Assembly (NCBI GenBank): GCA_964563925.1
Contig: CAZLZD010000020.1
Coordinates: 7,820 to 71,819 of the forward strand
Reading direction: 5' to 3'
DNA length: 64,000 bases
Source: JAUILA01 sp964563925
GTDB taxonomy: Bacteria; Bacteroidota; Bacteroidia; Cytophagales; Cyclobacteriaceae
In this document: positions 1-7,888 of the stretch, piece by piece
Numbering within the stretch: position 1 is the stretch's first letter
Layout: each line of letters begins with the position of its first letter
Position numbers and translations under genes: made by a program
The notes under the pieces: generated by a model
What the model was told of the DNA's origin: nothing
Database searches by the model: none
What the model saw: the letters and a program-made list of their open reading frames with translations, nothing else

Positions 1-1041
1 CGAAGAAATACCACATTCTTCCCCAAGGATGTTCCGGATGGCATCCACGCGGTTGATGTACCACTCCCGGGTGTAGGTCCGGTTCATCAGCTCCAGAACC
101 CGGGAATTACCGCTTTGTGCAGGTAAATGGATGTACTTGCAGATATTGTCATACTTTTTCATAGTATACAATACCTCATCGGTAATATCCTTGGGATGGG
201 AGGTGGAAAACCGTACCCTGAGATCGGGATGAACCCGTGCCACACGCTCCAGGAGGCTGGCAAAATTCACCACCTCGTCCACGGATGATTTTTCGAGGCG
301 GGCCTTGTTATTTTCTTCCTCAGACCACTTGTAGGAGTCCACGTTTTGGCCCAGCAGGGTCACTTCACGGTAACCCTGTGCAAACAGGTTCTCCGCTTCC
401 CTGACGATGGAATGCGGGTCACGGCTGCGTTCCCTCCCGCGGGTAAAGGGTACCACACAAAACGAACACATGTTGTCACAGCCGCGCATGATTGAAATAA
501 ATGCGGTGACCCCGTTGCTGTTCAGCCTGACCGGATTGATGTCGGCATAGGTTTCTTCCCTGGACAGGAACGTATTGACAGCTTTTTGTCCGTCATCCAC
601 CTTTGCCACCAGGCCGGGCAGGTCGCGATAGGCATCCGGACCGACAACCAGGTCGACGATTTTTTCTTCCTCAAGGAGTTTGCTCTTCAGTCGTTCGGCC
701 ATACAGCCCAACACCCCGATGATCATTCCGGGTCGTTCTTCTTTAGCCCGGTTAAATTGTTTCAGTCTGTTCCTTACGGTCTGCTCGGCTTTTTCACGGA
801 TGGAACAGGTATTTAGCAAGACCACGTCCGCTTCCCCGAATTCAGGGGTGGTATCAAAGCCATTATCCTTCAGAATGGAAGTGACAATCTCACTGTCTGA
901 GAAGTTCATTTGACAGCCGTAGCTTTCAATGTAGAGCTTACGTTCCTTGCCCGTCTCCTCACGCGGAGAAATCTTCACCGTTTCACATACCTCCCGGTCT
1001 GCCTCTTTCACAATATCAATATCGGTAATCAGGTCTTTCAT
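1..1041 (-). CDS. miaB: tRNA-2-methylthio-N6-dimethylallyladenosine synthase MiaB (3' end outside window)
   Basis: Radical-SAM methylthiotransferase that adds the 2-methylthio group to i6A37 of tRNAs reading UNN codons. The first 347 codons are present and the frame stays open to the window edge, so the C-terminal part (including any TRAM domain) is cut off. An N-terminal UPF0004-type domain is visible (YIESYGCQMNFSDSEI, and later NTCSIREKA and GVLGCMAERL), giving the three cysteines for one Fe-S cluster. The radical-SAM motif follows as RGCDNMCSFC, the CxxxCxxC arrangement. The start is ATG at 1041, preceded by a TACCTTTG promoter element about 26 nt upstream. It lies 73 nt downstream of pabB in the same direction. 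Confidence 0.93.
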   Translation of the reverse strand, partial: MKDLITDIDIVKEADREVCETVKISPREETGKERKLYIESYGCQMNFSDSEIVTSILKDNGFDTTPEFGEADVVLLNTCSIREKAEQTVRNRLKQFNRAKEERPGMIIGVLGCMAERLKSKLLEEEKIVDLVVGPDAYRDLPGLVAKVDDGQKAVNTFLSREETYADINPVRLNSNGVTAFISIMRGCDNMCSFCVVPFTRGRERSRDPHSIVREAENLFAQGYREVTLLGQNVDSYKWSEEENNKARLEKSSVDEVVNFASLLERVARVHPDLRVRFSTSHPKDITDEVLYTMKKYDNICKYIHLPAQSGNSRVLELMNRTYTREWYINRVDAIRNILGEECGISS

Positions 1042-1066
1042 ACTTCAAATTTCGCGTACAGGATTG

Positions 1067-1074
1067 CAAAGGTA
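1067..1074 (-). promoter_or_regulatory. Bacteroidota -7 promoter element upstream of miaB
   Basis: The minus strand reads TACCTTTG, an exact match to the TAnnTTTG -7 element of the Bacteroidota primary sigma factor. It lies in the 73-nt gap between pabB and miaB. No TTTG -33 element was found at 19 to 21 nt, so only half the promoter is supported. Confidence 0.45.
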
Positions 1075-1114
1075 AGTTTCTTGGGAATTAAATGTGACAT
1101 TATGTCAGTAAATT

Positions 1115-2419
1115 TTAGTGGATCATCCCGAGATCCCGCAGAATTTTAAGGATGGCGCGCGCTTTCAGCAAGCATTCCTCATACTCAAGTTCGGCCACCG
1201 AATCATAGGTGATCGCACTCCCCACTGAAAAGCGGAGTGTCTCATTGGACAGATTGCCGAAAAGGCTGCGGATAACCACATTGAAATCAAAATCCGCTTC
1301 CGGGGTGATAAAGCCTGCGGCTCCCGAATAGATGCCGCGCTTTTTATCTTCGTATTCCTCAATCAGCTGCATGACCTTCACCTTTGGCGCTCCGGTCATA
1401 CTGCCCATTGGGAAGGCATACCGGATCGCATCGGTAAAGGGCATGTCGGACGACAGACTGGAGGTAACCGTAGAAATCATCTGGTGCAGATAGGCAAACG
1501 AATAGATGCCGAATATTTCTTCCACTTTCACCGATCCGGTTTCGGAGCTCCTGGCGAGGTCATTCCGGACCAGGTCGACAATCATCATATTTTCGGCCTG
1601 TTCCTTCTCGTTGTTGCGGAGCATCCTGATAATCCGCCGGTCTTCAAGTGCATCCTGGCTGCGGCGCGCGGTGCCTTTAATCGGCTGTGAGATGAGCTGC
1701 CGGCCGCTTTTCTTCAGGAACCTTTCGGGTGAGGCACAGACAAGGTAGTGTGCACCCATACGAAAGAAGCAGGAAAAAGGCATGGGAGAAGAGGAGGTAA
1801 GCCGGTCATAGAGTACCGCCGGCGGCTGACCGTAATTACCCAGTGAATAGTGCAGACAATAATTGATCTCGTACATATCACCGTTAATGATATGTTCACG
1901 CAGCTGGTTAACCCGTTCGACGTAGGTTCCCCGGGATATGTCCTGGATCAGTTCAGAGGGAGGTACTTTTACCGGTTCGGTGACAGGGGTTTCCATGATT
2001 GAAACCATTATGGCATCCGGATCGGTGTCTGAGTGGATGGTCAGCCTTTCATTCTCAAACAATAACACATGTTCAGGGATAAAGAAAAGCGCATCCGGAA
2101 ATCCGGTTACATCGGCATGCCGGCTGGTTAACTGTTCTGTCTGGTTTTTAAGGTCATATCCCAAATACCCCACCATCAGGTCATGATGTGCTTCATGTGC
2201 CTCCCTGATTTTTTCCAGACTGTCCGACCCGTCTGTCCTGATCAGCATGCGTTTTCCGGCTGCTGCCAGGGTGGGAAATGCCCCGAAGGGAAATGAAATA
2301 TGCTGGGATTCGTACAGGGCTGCGTATTCCTGATTCCATAACCAGCCAAGCAGACGGCGCCTGAAATCACTTTCAAGGGGCTGCAGGTAGGACTTGGTAT
2401 GGGTACGGGAAATTTTCAC
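1115..2419 (-). CDS. pabB: aminodeoxychorismate synthase component I (PabB-like chorismate-binding enzyme)
   Basis: Converts chorismate plus ammonia to aminodeoxychorismate for p-aminobenzoate and folate synthesis. The 434-aa protein has the chorismate-binding fold. The motif PIKGTARR carries the lysine typical of PabB, where anthranilate synthases have PIAGT. Other family motifs are DLVRNDLAR, FPMGSMTGAPKVKVMQLI and GIYSGAAGFITPEADFDFNV. No pabA or pabC is adjacent, so the glutaminase and lyase must be encoded elsewhere. The start chosen is GTG at 2419, because the next in-frame ATG would remove about 58 conserved residues. It starts shortly after the terminator that follows the yceI-like gene. 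The exact chorismate enzyme is inferred from the lysine motif. Confidence 0.85.
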   Translation of the reverse strand: MKISRTHTKSYLQPLESDFRRRLLGWLWNQEYAALYESQHISFPFGAFPTLAAAGKRMLIRTDGSDSLEKIREAHEAHHDLMVGYLGYDLKNQTEQLTSRHADVTGFPDALFFIPEHVLLFENERLTIHSDTDPDAIMVSIMETPVTEPVKVPPSELIQDISRGTYVERVNQLREHIINGDMYEINYCLHYSLGNYGQPPAVLYDRLTSSSPMPFSCFFRMGAHYLVCASPERFLKKSGRQLISQPIKGTARRSQDALEDRRIIRMLRNNEKEQAENMMIVDLVRNDLARSSETGSVKVEEIFGIYSFAYLHQMISTVTSSLSSDMPFTDAIRYAFPMGSMTGAPKVKVMQLIEEYEDKKRGIYSGAAGFITPEADFDFNVVIRSLFGNLSNETLRFSVGSAITYDSVAELEYEECLLKARAILKILRDLGMIH

Positions 2420-2431
2420 AGCCTGTAAAGA

Positions 2432-2462
2432 TAAAAAAAGGGATCAGAAAGCTGATCCCTTA
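2432..2462 (-). terminator. Rho-independent terminator after the YceI lipoprotein gene
   Basis: On the minus strand a perfect 9-bp stem (AGGGATCAG / CTGATCCCT) with a 4-nt loop is followed by a run of seven T. It lies 20 nt past the stop of the YceI-family gene. Confidence 0.85.
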
Positions 2463-2482
2463 CTTTTGGAATACCGGAGGAA

Positions 2483-3232
2483 TTACATGGTTTCTGCAGC
2501 CGGACTTGCTTTCAGGTTGAAAGACACATTTACCGTGTTGTAAATGAACTGATCCTTGGCCTTGTCTACCACAGAAGCCTCATCACGGAATGAGACACCC
2601 CAGTTGGTACGGTCAATATTGAACTTTGCCGAAGCGGAAATACCGTTTTCACTCACCTGCACATTGGCCGGAAAAGAAACACTGAGGGTTTCTCCGCGCA
2701 TGGTCAGGTTACCAGTGATTTTGTGGGTAGGAGACTCTACCTGGTATTCGTCAGCCTCAATGGGGGTGTATTCAGATTCGTATTCTTCTTTCACCTCCGT
2801 CATTTCATCAGGATTGTAGGATTCCACCGAAGTGATCTCGAAAGTCGCTGTAGGATGGTTCTCCACGTCGAAAAAGTCTGGAGACTTTAAATGACCAAGC
2901 AGCTTACCCTGGTTTTCCGGGTCATCGGCAAGGTCTTCATTCTGGATATCCGCCACATTCATGGTAATGGAACCTCCCTGGATGGACCCATTTTCCACTG
3001 CGATAGATCCGTCAGCAACAGGGATGGAACCAATGTGTTTGCCGGTCGGTTTGTATCCGATCCAGCCTACTTTACTTTCGCTCGTATTCACTTCATACGT
3101 AACCGCCTCATTGGAGGCTTCGGCTACTTCCTGTGCTTCACCCACCTCAGCGTTGGCACCTTCCGGCTGTCCGGAGCAGGATGCAAGTAAGCCTAAGAGG
3201 ATGGTGTAGCTTAAAAATTTTAATGTTTTCAT
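2483..3232 (-). CDS. YceI-family lipoprotein
   Basis: A 249-aa secreted protein of the YceI family, a lipocalin-like barrel that binds isoprenoid or polyisoprenoid chains in characterised members. The start chosen is ATG at 3232, with AAAAGG just upstream and a good lipoprotein signal (MKTLKFLSYTILLGLLASC, Cys at the lipobox). The longer upstream frame adds 17 residues that break the signal peptide. The mature domain shows VGWIGYKPTGKHIGSIPV near its start, then GNLTMRGET and FNIDRTNWGVSF, all typical of the family. A terminator follows at 2432-2462. The ligand cannot be read from sequence. Confidence 0.9.
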   Translation of the reverse strand: MKTLKFLSYTILLGLLASCSGQPEGANAEVGEAQEVAEASNEAVTYEVNTSESKVGWIGYKPTGKHIGSIPVADGSIAVENGSIQGGSITMNVADIQNEDLADDPENQGKLLGHLKSPDFFDVENHPTATFEITSVESYNPDEMTEVKEEYESEYTPIEADEYQVESPTHKITGNLTMRGETLSVSFPANVQVSENGISASAKFNIDRTNWGVSFRDEASVVDKAKDQFIYNTVNVSFNLKASPAAETM

Positions 3233-3280
3233 GCCTTTTCTTTTTAAGTTTTTCTGTGATTGCGTTAACATAAGAGTCAA

Positions 3281-3288
3281 CAAAGGTA
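3281..3288 (-). promoter_or_regulatory. Bacteroidota -7 promoter element upstream of the YceI gene
   Basis: Minus-strand TACCTTTG, an exact TAnnTTTG match, 49 nt upstream of the chosen ATG. No clear TTTG -33 partner is present; the expected place is AT-rich. Confidence 0.4.
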
Positions 3289-3311
3289 ATTATAAAAAGT
3301 TTTACATATAC

Positions 3312-3323
3312 ATGTTTAAACAT
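3312..3323. promoter_or_regulatory. 12-bp palindrome in a divergent promoter region
   Basis: ATGTTTAAACAT is a perfect palindrome, with further imperfect symmetry in the flanks. It lies between the divergent YceI and gamma carbonic anhydrase genes, 13 nt before the latter's start codon. It could be an operator, or just AT-rich leader sequence. Confidence 0.3.
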
Positions 3324-3336
3324 ATAAATTTATTCT

Positions 3337-3846
3337 ATGGCAATTATTCGCGAATTAAGGGGGTTTAAGCCGGTGATAGGGGAGGATTGTTTCCTGGCTG
3401 AAACGGCGGTGGTAGTCGGACAGGTGGAATTGGGCGCGCGTTGCACGGTATGGTTCAATGCGGTGGTACGGGGTGACGTACACCGTATTTCGATAGGTGA
3501 TTATACAAACATCCAGGACGGGGCAGTGATTCATGCCACGTACGAAAAGGCGTCCACCACCATCGGCAATAAGGTATCGATCGCTCACAATGCCATCGTG
3601 CACGGATGTATCGTGGAGGATGAAGTCCTGATCGGCATGGGTGCCATTATTATGGATGACGCCGTGATCGGGACGGGTTCGGTTATTGCTGCCGGCGCGG
3701 TGGTGTTACCGGGAACAAAGGTGTCACCTGGTTCTGTCTATGCCGGAGTGCCCGCGAGAAAAGTCAAGGAAACCGGAGCTGAAATGCGTGAGGTAATCCA
3801 GCGCACCGCACGCAATTATCCGATGTACGCAAAATGGTATCAGTAA
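3337..3846 (+). CDS. gamma-class carbonic anhydrase-like hexapeptide-repeat protein
   Basis: A 169-aa left-handed beta-helix protein of the gamma carbonic anhydrase family (YrdA/Cam type), expected to be a cytoplasmic trimer. Hexapeptide repeats run from about residue 12 to 145. The three zinc-ligand histidines are present at residues 66 (AVIHATY), 84 and 89 (SIAHNAIVHG), so metal binding looks intact. The catalytic loop of archaeal Cam cannot be confirmed, so hydration activity is uncertain; many members have unknown substrates. It ends one base before the stop of the convergent M28 peptidase gene, leaving no room for a separate terminator. Confidence 0.85.
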   Translation: MAIIRELRGFKPVIGEDCFLAETAVVVGQVELGARCTVWFNAVVRGDVHRISIGDYTNIQDGAVIHATYEKASTTIGNKVSIAHNAIVHGCIVEDEVLIGMGAIIMDDAVIGTGSVIAAGAVVLPGTKVSPGSVYAGVPARKVKETGAEMREVIQRTARNYPMYAKWYQ

Positions 3847-3847
3847 G

Positions 3848-5194
3848 TCATCGCACCGGCCTGGGGAAAACAGGCAGGCTGGCATTACCCTTAGCGTCTA
3901 CGGCCTGTACGGCAAAATAGTAATTGTCCTTGGAATAGGGGAGGTCGGCATTCAGCTCTTCCACGAAGATACGACCTGTCCAGTGTGATTCATGCGTTTC
4001 CCTGTACAGCACGTAATAGCCGGCCGGTTCTTTTCCAGCCGCGGGAGGCTCCCAGGTCAGGGTAGTCACATTGCCAAGGGCTACTTTAATGCCCACATTT
4101 TCCGGGGAATAGGGTGCAAGTGCAAGACGGGCCAGGGCGGCAAGATTCACACGGGCAATTTTCTGAACGTAGATGAAATCTACATATTCAGGAAGGTCGC
4201 CGTACTGCACGTCATTTTCCATCCGCACATCCTGGTGCTGATGCAGGTAATTCTCATTCATTTCACAAAATCGTACCGCGGTAAAGCCTTCCCGGGTAAA
4301 AGGGAGGTGGTCTCCGCCGCGGAGGTAGCGATCAATACGATAGTTCAGCGTGACGGTAAAATTGTCCACATAGGTTTCGCCGGTCGATTTGATATATCGT
4401 GCCAGCTGACGCGACCGGCTGTCATTCTCAGCTCCTGTATAGCTTCGCAGCCTGGACATTGCCTCTGTTTCATAATTAGGTATGGTTTCGCTGAAGATCC
4501 GGAACCGGTCGTCTGAGACGCGGTCCACTTCACTCGCCCGGGTATTACCCACCATGTCATTGTTGAATACCGCCACCACATTGGCCGAGTCGGCACGAAG
4601 CTTTCCGGCAAGATGGGTGGCGCCAAGCAGGCCCTGTTCTTCGCCTGAGACAGCCACAAAGATAATAGTAGAGGGAAAGGAACGGGCAGACATGATCCTG
4701 GCCAGTTCCATGACCAGCGCCACACCCGAAGCGTCATCATTTGCTCCCGGGGCATCCGAAAGACTGTCCATCACATCGGAAGCGCGTGAATCAAGGTGTC
4801 CGCTTATGACAAATACCCGGTCATCGTCCGGATCCGAGCCCTTCAGAACACCCATCACATTTTTCATTTCCACATCGTAGGGAATCCGGCGGCCCTTCTC
4901 CACGATAAACGGATCAAGGTAAGCTTCAAACCGGCCATCGCTTTGTGCAGCGTAGGTCTCGAAACGCTGTAATACCCAGCGCCTTGCCGCACCGATACCC
5001 CGCGTATCACTTTTTGTTTCACTCAGCGAATGGCGGGTCCCGAACGATACCAGCTTGCGGATGGTCGATTCCAGGGAATCCACGGATACTTCGGAAAGCA
5101 TTTCCTCAATAAGGGGGTTTTTGTCGGGGACCTGGCCCGTGGCGGAAGCCAGCAGGATCATACTGAATAACAGGGTAAGTAGTAAGGATTTCAT
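3848..5194 (-). CDS. secreted M28-family zinc metallopeptidase with C-terminal Fn3-like domain
   Basis: A 448-aa exported aminopeptidase-type enzyme. A signal peptide (about residues 1-20) precedes the peptidase domain. Zinc and catalytic residues of family M28 are visible: H133-x-D135 (SGHLDSRAS), the bridging Asp in PGANDDASG (153/154), the catalytic and metal Glu pair in SGEEQG (185/186), Asp 213 in NNDMVGN, and His 296 in GGDHLPF. Residues from about 365 to the end resemble a fibronectin type III module, common on secreted Bacteroidota hydrolases. No T9SS sorting domain is seen, so it is probably periplasmic or outer-membrane associated. The substrate is unknown. Confidence 0.9.
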   Translation of the reverse strand: MKSLLLTLLFSMILLASATGQVPDKNPLIEEMLSEVSVDSLESTIRKLVSFGTRHSLSETKSDTRGIGAARRWVLQRFETYAAQSDGRFEAYLDPFIVEKGRRIPYDVEMKNVMGVLKGSDPDDDRVFVISGHLDSRASDVMDSLSDAPGANDDASGVALVMELARIMSARSFPSTIIFVAVSGEEQGLLGATHLAGKLRADSANVVAVFNNDMVGNTRASEVDRVSDDRFRIFSETIPNYETEAMSRLRSYTGAENDSRSRQLARYIKSTGETYVDNFTVTLNYRIDRYLRGGDHLPFTREGFTAVRFCEMNENYLHQHQDVRMENDVQYGDLPEYVDFIYVQKIARVNLAALARLALAPYSPENVGIKVALGNVTTLTWEPPAAGKEPAGYYVLYRETHESHWTGRIFVEELNADLPYSKDNYYFAVQAVDAKGNASLPVFPRPVR

Positions 5195-5340
5195 AATTGA
5201 ATGATGTTAGACTGGTAAAGATGAGAATCGGATTCCGGAAGGTCACCTGATCTTATTTGAAGCGGGCATAATTTTTTGTCAAAGGTTTCCGATTACTGTA
5301 AAAGATTTGTAGAATTAACTATAAATAACGCTGCACGCCC

Positions 5341-5679
5341 ATGAAATTCATTGTTAAGTTGCTTGTTACCACGCTGGTTGTTTTACTGACCAGCTACTTG
5401 CTGCCGGGAGTGGAGGTTGCCGGGTTCTGGGTCGCTCTTCTGGTGGCAGTAGTGCTTGCCATCCTGAATACACTCGTTAAACCCGTACTGGTTGTTCTCA
5501 CTATTCCCCTAACAATTCTGACGCTGGGACTGTTTTTACTGGTAATTAATGCGGTAATCATTCTCCTTGCAGATGCACTCATCGCAGGCTTCGATGTGGG
5601 AGGATTCTGGTGGGCGTTGATTTTCAGTATTGTTGTGTCGATCGTTATGTCGATTTATGAGTCCGCATCCAAGGACTGA
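5341..5679 (+). CDS. phage-holin-family (4-TMS, DUF360-type) small membrane protein
   Basis: A 112-aa, very hydrophobic protein with four predicted membrane helices. The conserved core NTLVKPVLVVLTIPLTILTLG is typical of the so-called mycobacterial 4-TMS phage holin family. Despite the name, chromosomal members are widespread and are not linked to phage lysis; there are no phage genes nearby. The function is unknown. The ATG at 5341 puts the first helix at the N-terminus. The 146-nt gap upstream, which also precedes the divergent M28 gene, shows no promoter with both consensus boxes. Confidence 0.85.
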   Translation: MKFIVKLLVTTLVVLLTSYLLPGVEVAGFWVALLVAVVLAILNTLVKPVLVVLTIPLTILTLGLFLLVINAVIILLADALIAGFDVGGFWWALIFSIVVSIVMSIYESASKD

Positions 5680-5758
5680 CCGGCATTGTCAAATGCTTGT
5701 ATATCAGGCAGAAATACATTAAATTCAGTAGGCTTAATTTCAGTAACCGAGCGCTAAT

Positions 5759-6325
5759 ATGTCGTCACAGAACAAAGGCTTTGATCCGGAAATAATCTCG
5801 GGCTATCGGGAAAGGATGAAAAAATCAGGGAAGAATTACCTGATGTCAGGTACGGATGACAACGGGCCTGAATTTAAAAATTTCTATTTCATCGGGATGT
5901 ACGAAGGCCGTGAGGTGATCTATGACGCAGCACTGTATACATTGAGACTGCATCATAACAGTGAGCTCTTTGAACTGGCCGAGCACCGGGCCGCCAACCA
6001 TTTTCCCGAGTTCAAGCGCATCCGGTACCGGGAAGACGAGAACGGTGACCTGCACGCCCTGGATGACCTGGAAGAGGAGATCGGTCTTTACATGGCTGAG
6101 GTTATGATGGAACTGGAGGCAGAAGGGGATATCAGGGTATCAGAATTTGTGGACCTTGATCCTAACCTGACTTTCGGGATCGGACTTGACGCCGCGCTGA
6201 ATGAGGACAAAATCGATGACAAAGTGATCACACGCTTTGTAAAGCAATTCAATGAGGATACACTAAAACTTGATGAAACCAGTTATACGTTTCATACGGA
6301 AGATGAAGAATTTGTGAATGAGTGA
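5759..6325 (+). CDS. acidic conserved hypothetical, coupled to a rhomboid protease
   Basis: I do not recognise this 188-aa protein. It has no signal peptide or membrane segment, so it should be cytoplasmic. It is rich in Asp and Glu, with clusters such as YREDENGDLHALDDLEEEIG. Its stop codon overlaps the GTG start of the downstream rhomboid gene by four bases (GTGA), which suggests translational coupling. That could mean a shared process, or simply a compact operon. Confidence 0.7.
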   Translation: MSSQNKGFDPEIISGYRERMKKSGKNYLMSGTDDNGPEFKNFYFIGMYEGREVIYDAALYTLRLHHNSELFELAEHRAANHFPEFKRIRYREDENGDLHALDDLEEEIGLYMAEVMMELEAEGDIRVSEFVDLDPNLTFGIGLDAALNEDKIDDKVITRFVKQFNEDTLKLDETSYTFHTEDEEFVNE

Positions 6326-7056
6326 ATGACCAGCAGATGGGGGAAGGGCGAAAGTTGAAAAAAAGTATTTACCTGACGTTGTCGTTTGTGGCCCTGATCT
6401 GGATGGTCAAGATTGTTGAGACGACCTGGCAGGTGGATTTCGGCGTATATGGCATTCTGCCCAGGACCTTGTCCGGCACCATTGGCATTGTAACGGCCCC
6501 CCTGATTCACGGTGATGTTTTTCACCTGCTGTCCAACAGTTTTCCACTAATAATCCTCGGGGTGACTTTATTTTACTTTTATCACCGGGTGGCACCCGCG
6601 GTGCTTCTTTTGATATACCTTATGACCGGCTTTTGGGTATGGATTGCCGCACGGGCCGGCTATTATCACATTGGGGCAAGCGGGGTTGTGTACGGGTTGC
6701 TGGCCTTTCTCCTGGTTAGCGGATTTCTCCGGCGTGACCGTAAATCATTAAGTATATCTTTCATTATTCTTTTTCTTTACGGAGGTACGTTCTTTTTTGG
6801 GCTGATCCCCGGCGATGCGCGCGTCAGCTGGGAGTCCCATTTGATGGGGGCGATTGCCGGTATCTTTTGTGCCGTATATTTCCGGAATGCCATACCCTTG
6901 CCCGCCCCGGCGTTTTCTGAAGAAAGCGTGAACGATGCTCCGCCGGAGGTGACCTATAAGTATCATTTCACACCCGATTCTCACAAGCGGGAAGGCTACT
7001 CCTATACCCTTGGTCAGACCGGCAGTTCCGATGAGTCAGGGGAAGGGGGAGAATGA
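6322..7056 (+). CDS. rhomboid-family intramembrane serine protease
   Basis: A 244-aa polytopic membrane protein. The catalytic dyad is visible: Ser 120 in HIGASGVVYG and His 173 in WESHLMGA. The oxyanion-side motif HLLSN (His 68, Asn 72) in the second core helix is also present. About six membrane helices are followed by a roughly 45-residue polar C-terminal tail ending in Glu and Gly. The start used is GTG at 6322, overlapping the previous stop; ATG at 6337 (Met 6) is an alternative that loses no core residues. A second rhomboid of the same type lies at 28477-29046. Its substrate is unknown. Confidence 0.9.
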   Translation: MNDQQMGEGRKLKKSIYLTLSFVALIWMVKIVETTWQVDFGVYGILPRTLSGTIGIVTAPLIHGDVFHLLSNSFPLIILGVTLFYFYHRVAPAVLLLIYLMTGFWVWIAARAGYYHIGASGVVYGLLAFLLVSGFLRRDRKSLSISFIILFLYGGTFFFGLIPGDARVSWESHLMGAIAGIFCAVYFRNAIPLPAPAFSEESVNDAPPEVTYKYHFTPDSHKREGYSYTLGQTGSSDESGEGGE

Positions 7057-7131
7057 TGTTTAGGGTTTTACTGGTGAATGTGTTTTTTCTTTCCTTAATT
7101 TGCTCCCGTAAAAAATCAAATTAGACAAAAA

Positions 7132-7749
7132 GTGAAAAATTTATCCTTGATCCTGAATGTCGTGCTGTTGATTGCAGTAGGGGCACTTTATTTTATGCAT
7201 TTTACCGGAAATCCTGACAAGGAACAGGAAACCCCGGAAGTCACCGGTCAGGCGGATTACACGGTTGCTTACATCAACAGTGACAGTGTGGTGCAGAACT
7301 ATGATTACTTTAAAAAGATGCAGGAAGACCTGGAGGCGAAAACTGCAAAACTGGAGGCTGAATACCAGAACCGTGCTCAGGGACTTCAGAAGGAGATCAC
7401 TGATTATCAGCAGAATCAGTCCAATCTCACCCTTGGTCAGGCGCAGGCCCTGGAGCAGAATCTCCGGCAAAAACAGCAAAACCTGCAGTTATATCAACAA
7501 AAGCTGACCCAGGACCTTATGACAGAGGAAAATAAAATGAGCCAGGCTTTGTATGATAAAATCACCACCTTCCTGAAGGAATATGGCGAAAAGAACAACC
7601 TCCAAATGGTGGTTCGTTTTAACCAGGGAAGCGACGTCTTGTATGCGACCGATGGAATGGATATCACCGATGTGGTAATTGCGGGGCTCAACGAGGAGTA
7701 TACAACCTCCCAGAATCAGGCCCCGGCCGATTCAAGTGCCGCCCAATAA
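7132..7749 (+). CDS. OmpH/Skp-like periplasmic chaperone family protein
   Basis: A 205-aa protein with an N-terminal signal anchor (NLSLILNVVLLIAVGALYFM) followed by the OmpH start motif VAYINSDSVVQNYDYF. A long coiled coil from about residue 60 to 145 is rich in Gln, Glu and Lys. The C-terminal segment NNLQMVVRFNQGSDVLYATD resembles the OmpH body strand. Skp-type proteins hold unfolded outer-membrane proteins in the periplasm. The start is GTG at 7132. It lies apart from bamA-type genes here. A strong terminator follows. The chaperone role is inferred from the family. Confidence 0.85.
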   Translation: MKNLSLILNVVLLIAVGALYFMHFTGNPDKEQETPEVTGQADYTVAYINSDSVVQNYDYFKKMQEDLEAKTAKLEAEYQNRAQGLQKEITDYQQNQSNLTLGQAQALEQNLRQKQQNLQLYQQKLTQDLMTEENKMSQALYDKITTFLKEYGEKNNLQMVVRFNQGSDVLYATDGMDITDVVIAGLNEEYTTSQNQAPADSSAAQ

Positions 7750-7775
7750 GATCATTTTCGTTCAAAAACAGGTAA

Positions 7776-7803
7776 AAGCTCACATCATTGTGGGCTTTTT
7801 TTA
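7776..7803 (+). terminator. Rho-independent terminator after the OmpH-like gene
   Basis: The stem AAGCTCACA / TGTGGGCTT (one G-T pair) with loop TCAT is followed by a T run. It lies 26 nt past the stop codon and separates this gene from the NTT/STAND operon. Confidence 0.88.
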
Positions 7804-7812
7804 TTTCTTCTA

Positions 7813-7844
7813 TTTGACTTCTAATTATAGTATACATAATTTCC
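7813..7844 (+). promoter_or_regulatory. candidate promoter of the NTT/STAND/adhesin operon
   Basis: TTTG at 7813-7816 is followed after 20 nt by TAATTTCC (7837-7844), matching TAnnTTTG at 4 of 6 fixed positions with consensus spacing. It lies right after the terminator and 44 nt before the first start codon, where an operon promoter is expected. Confidence 0.35.
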
Positions 7845-7888
7845 TCCTTTAAACTGGTTCAGACCAACACTTTTTTAACTCTGACAGA

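Noticed and set aside
3992..4516. 174-codon plus-strand frame inside the M28 peptidase gene
   Set aside because: Antisense to a peptidase with intact zinc motifs; no recognisable domain.
5341..5679. A prophage remnant suggested by the holin-family name
   Set aside because: The family is common on chromosomes and no phage structural, lysis or integration gene is nearby.
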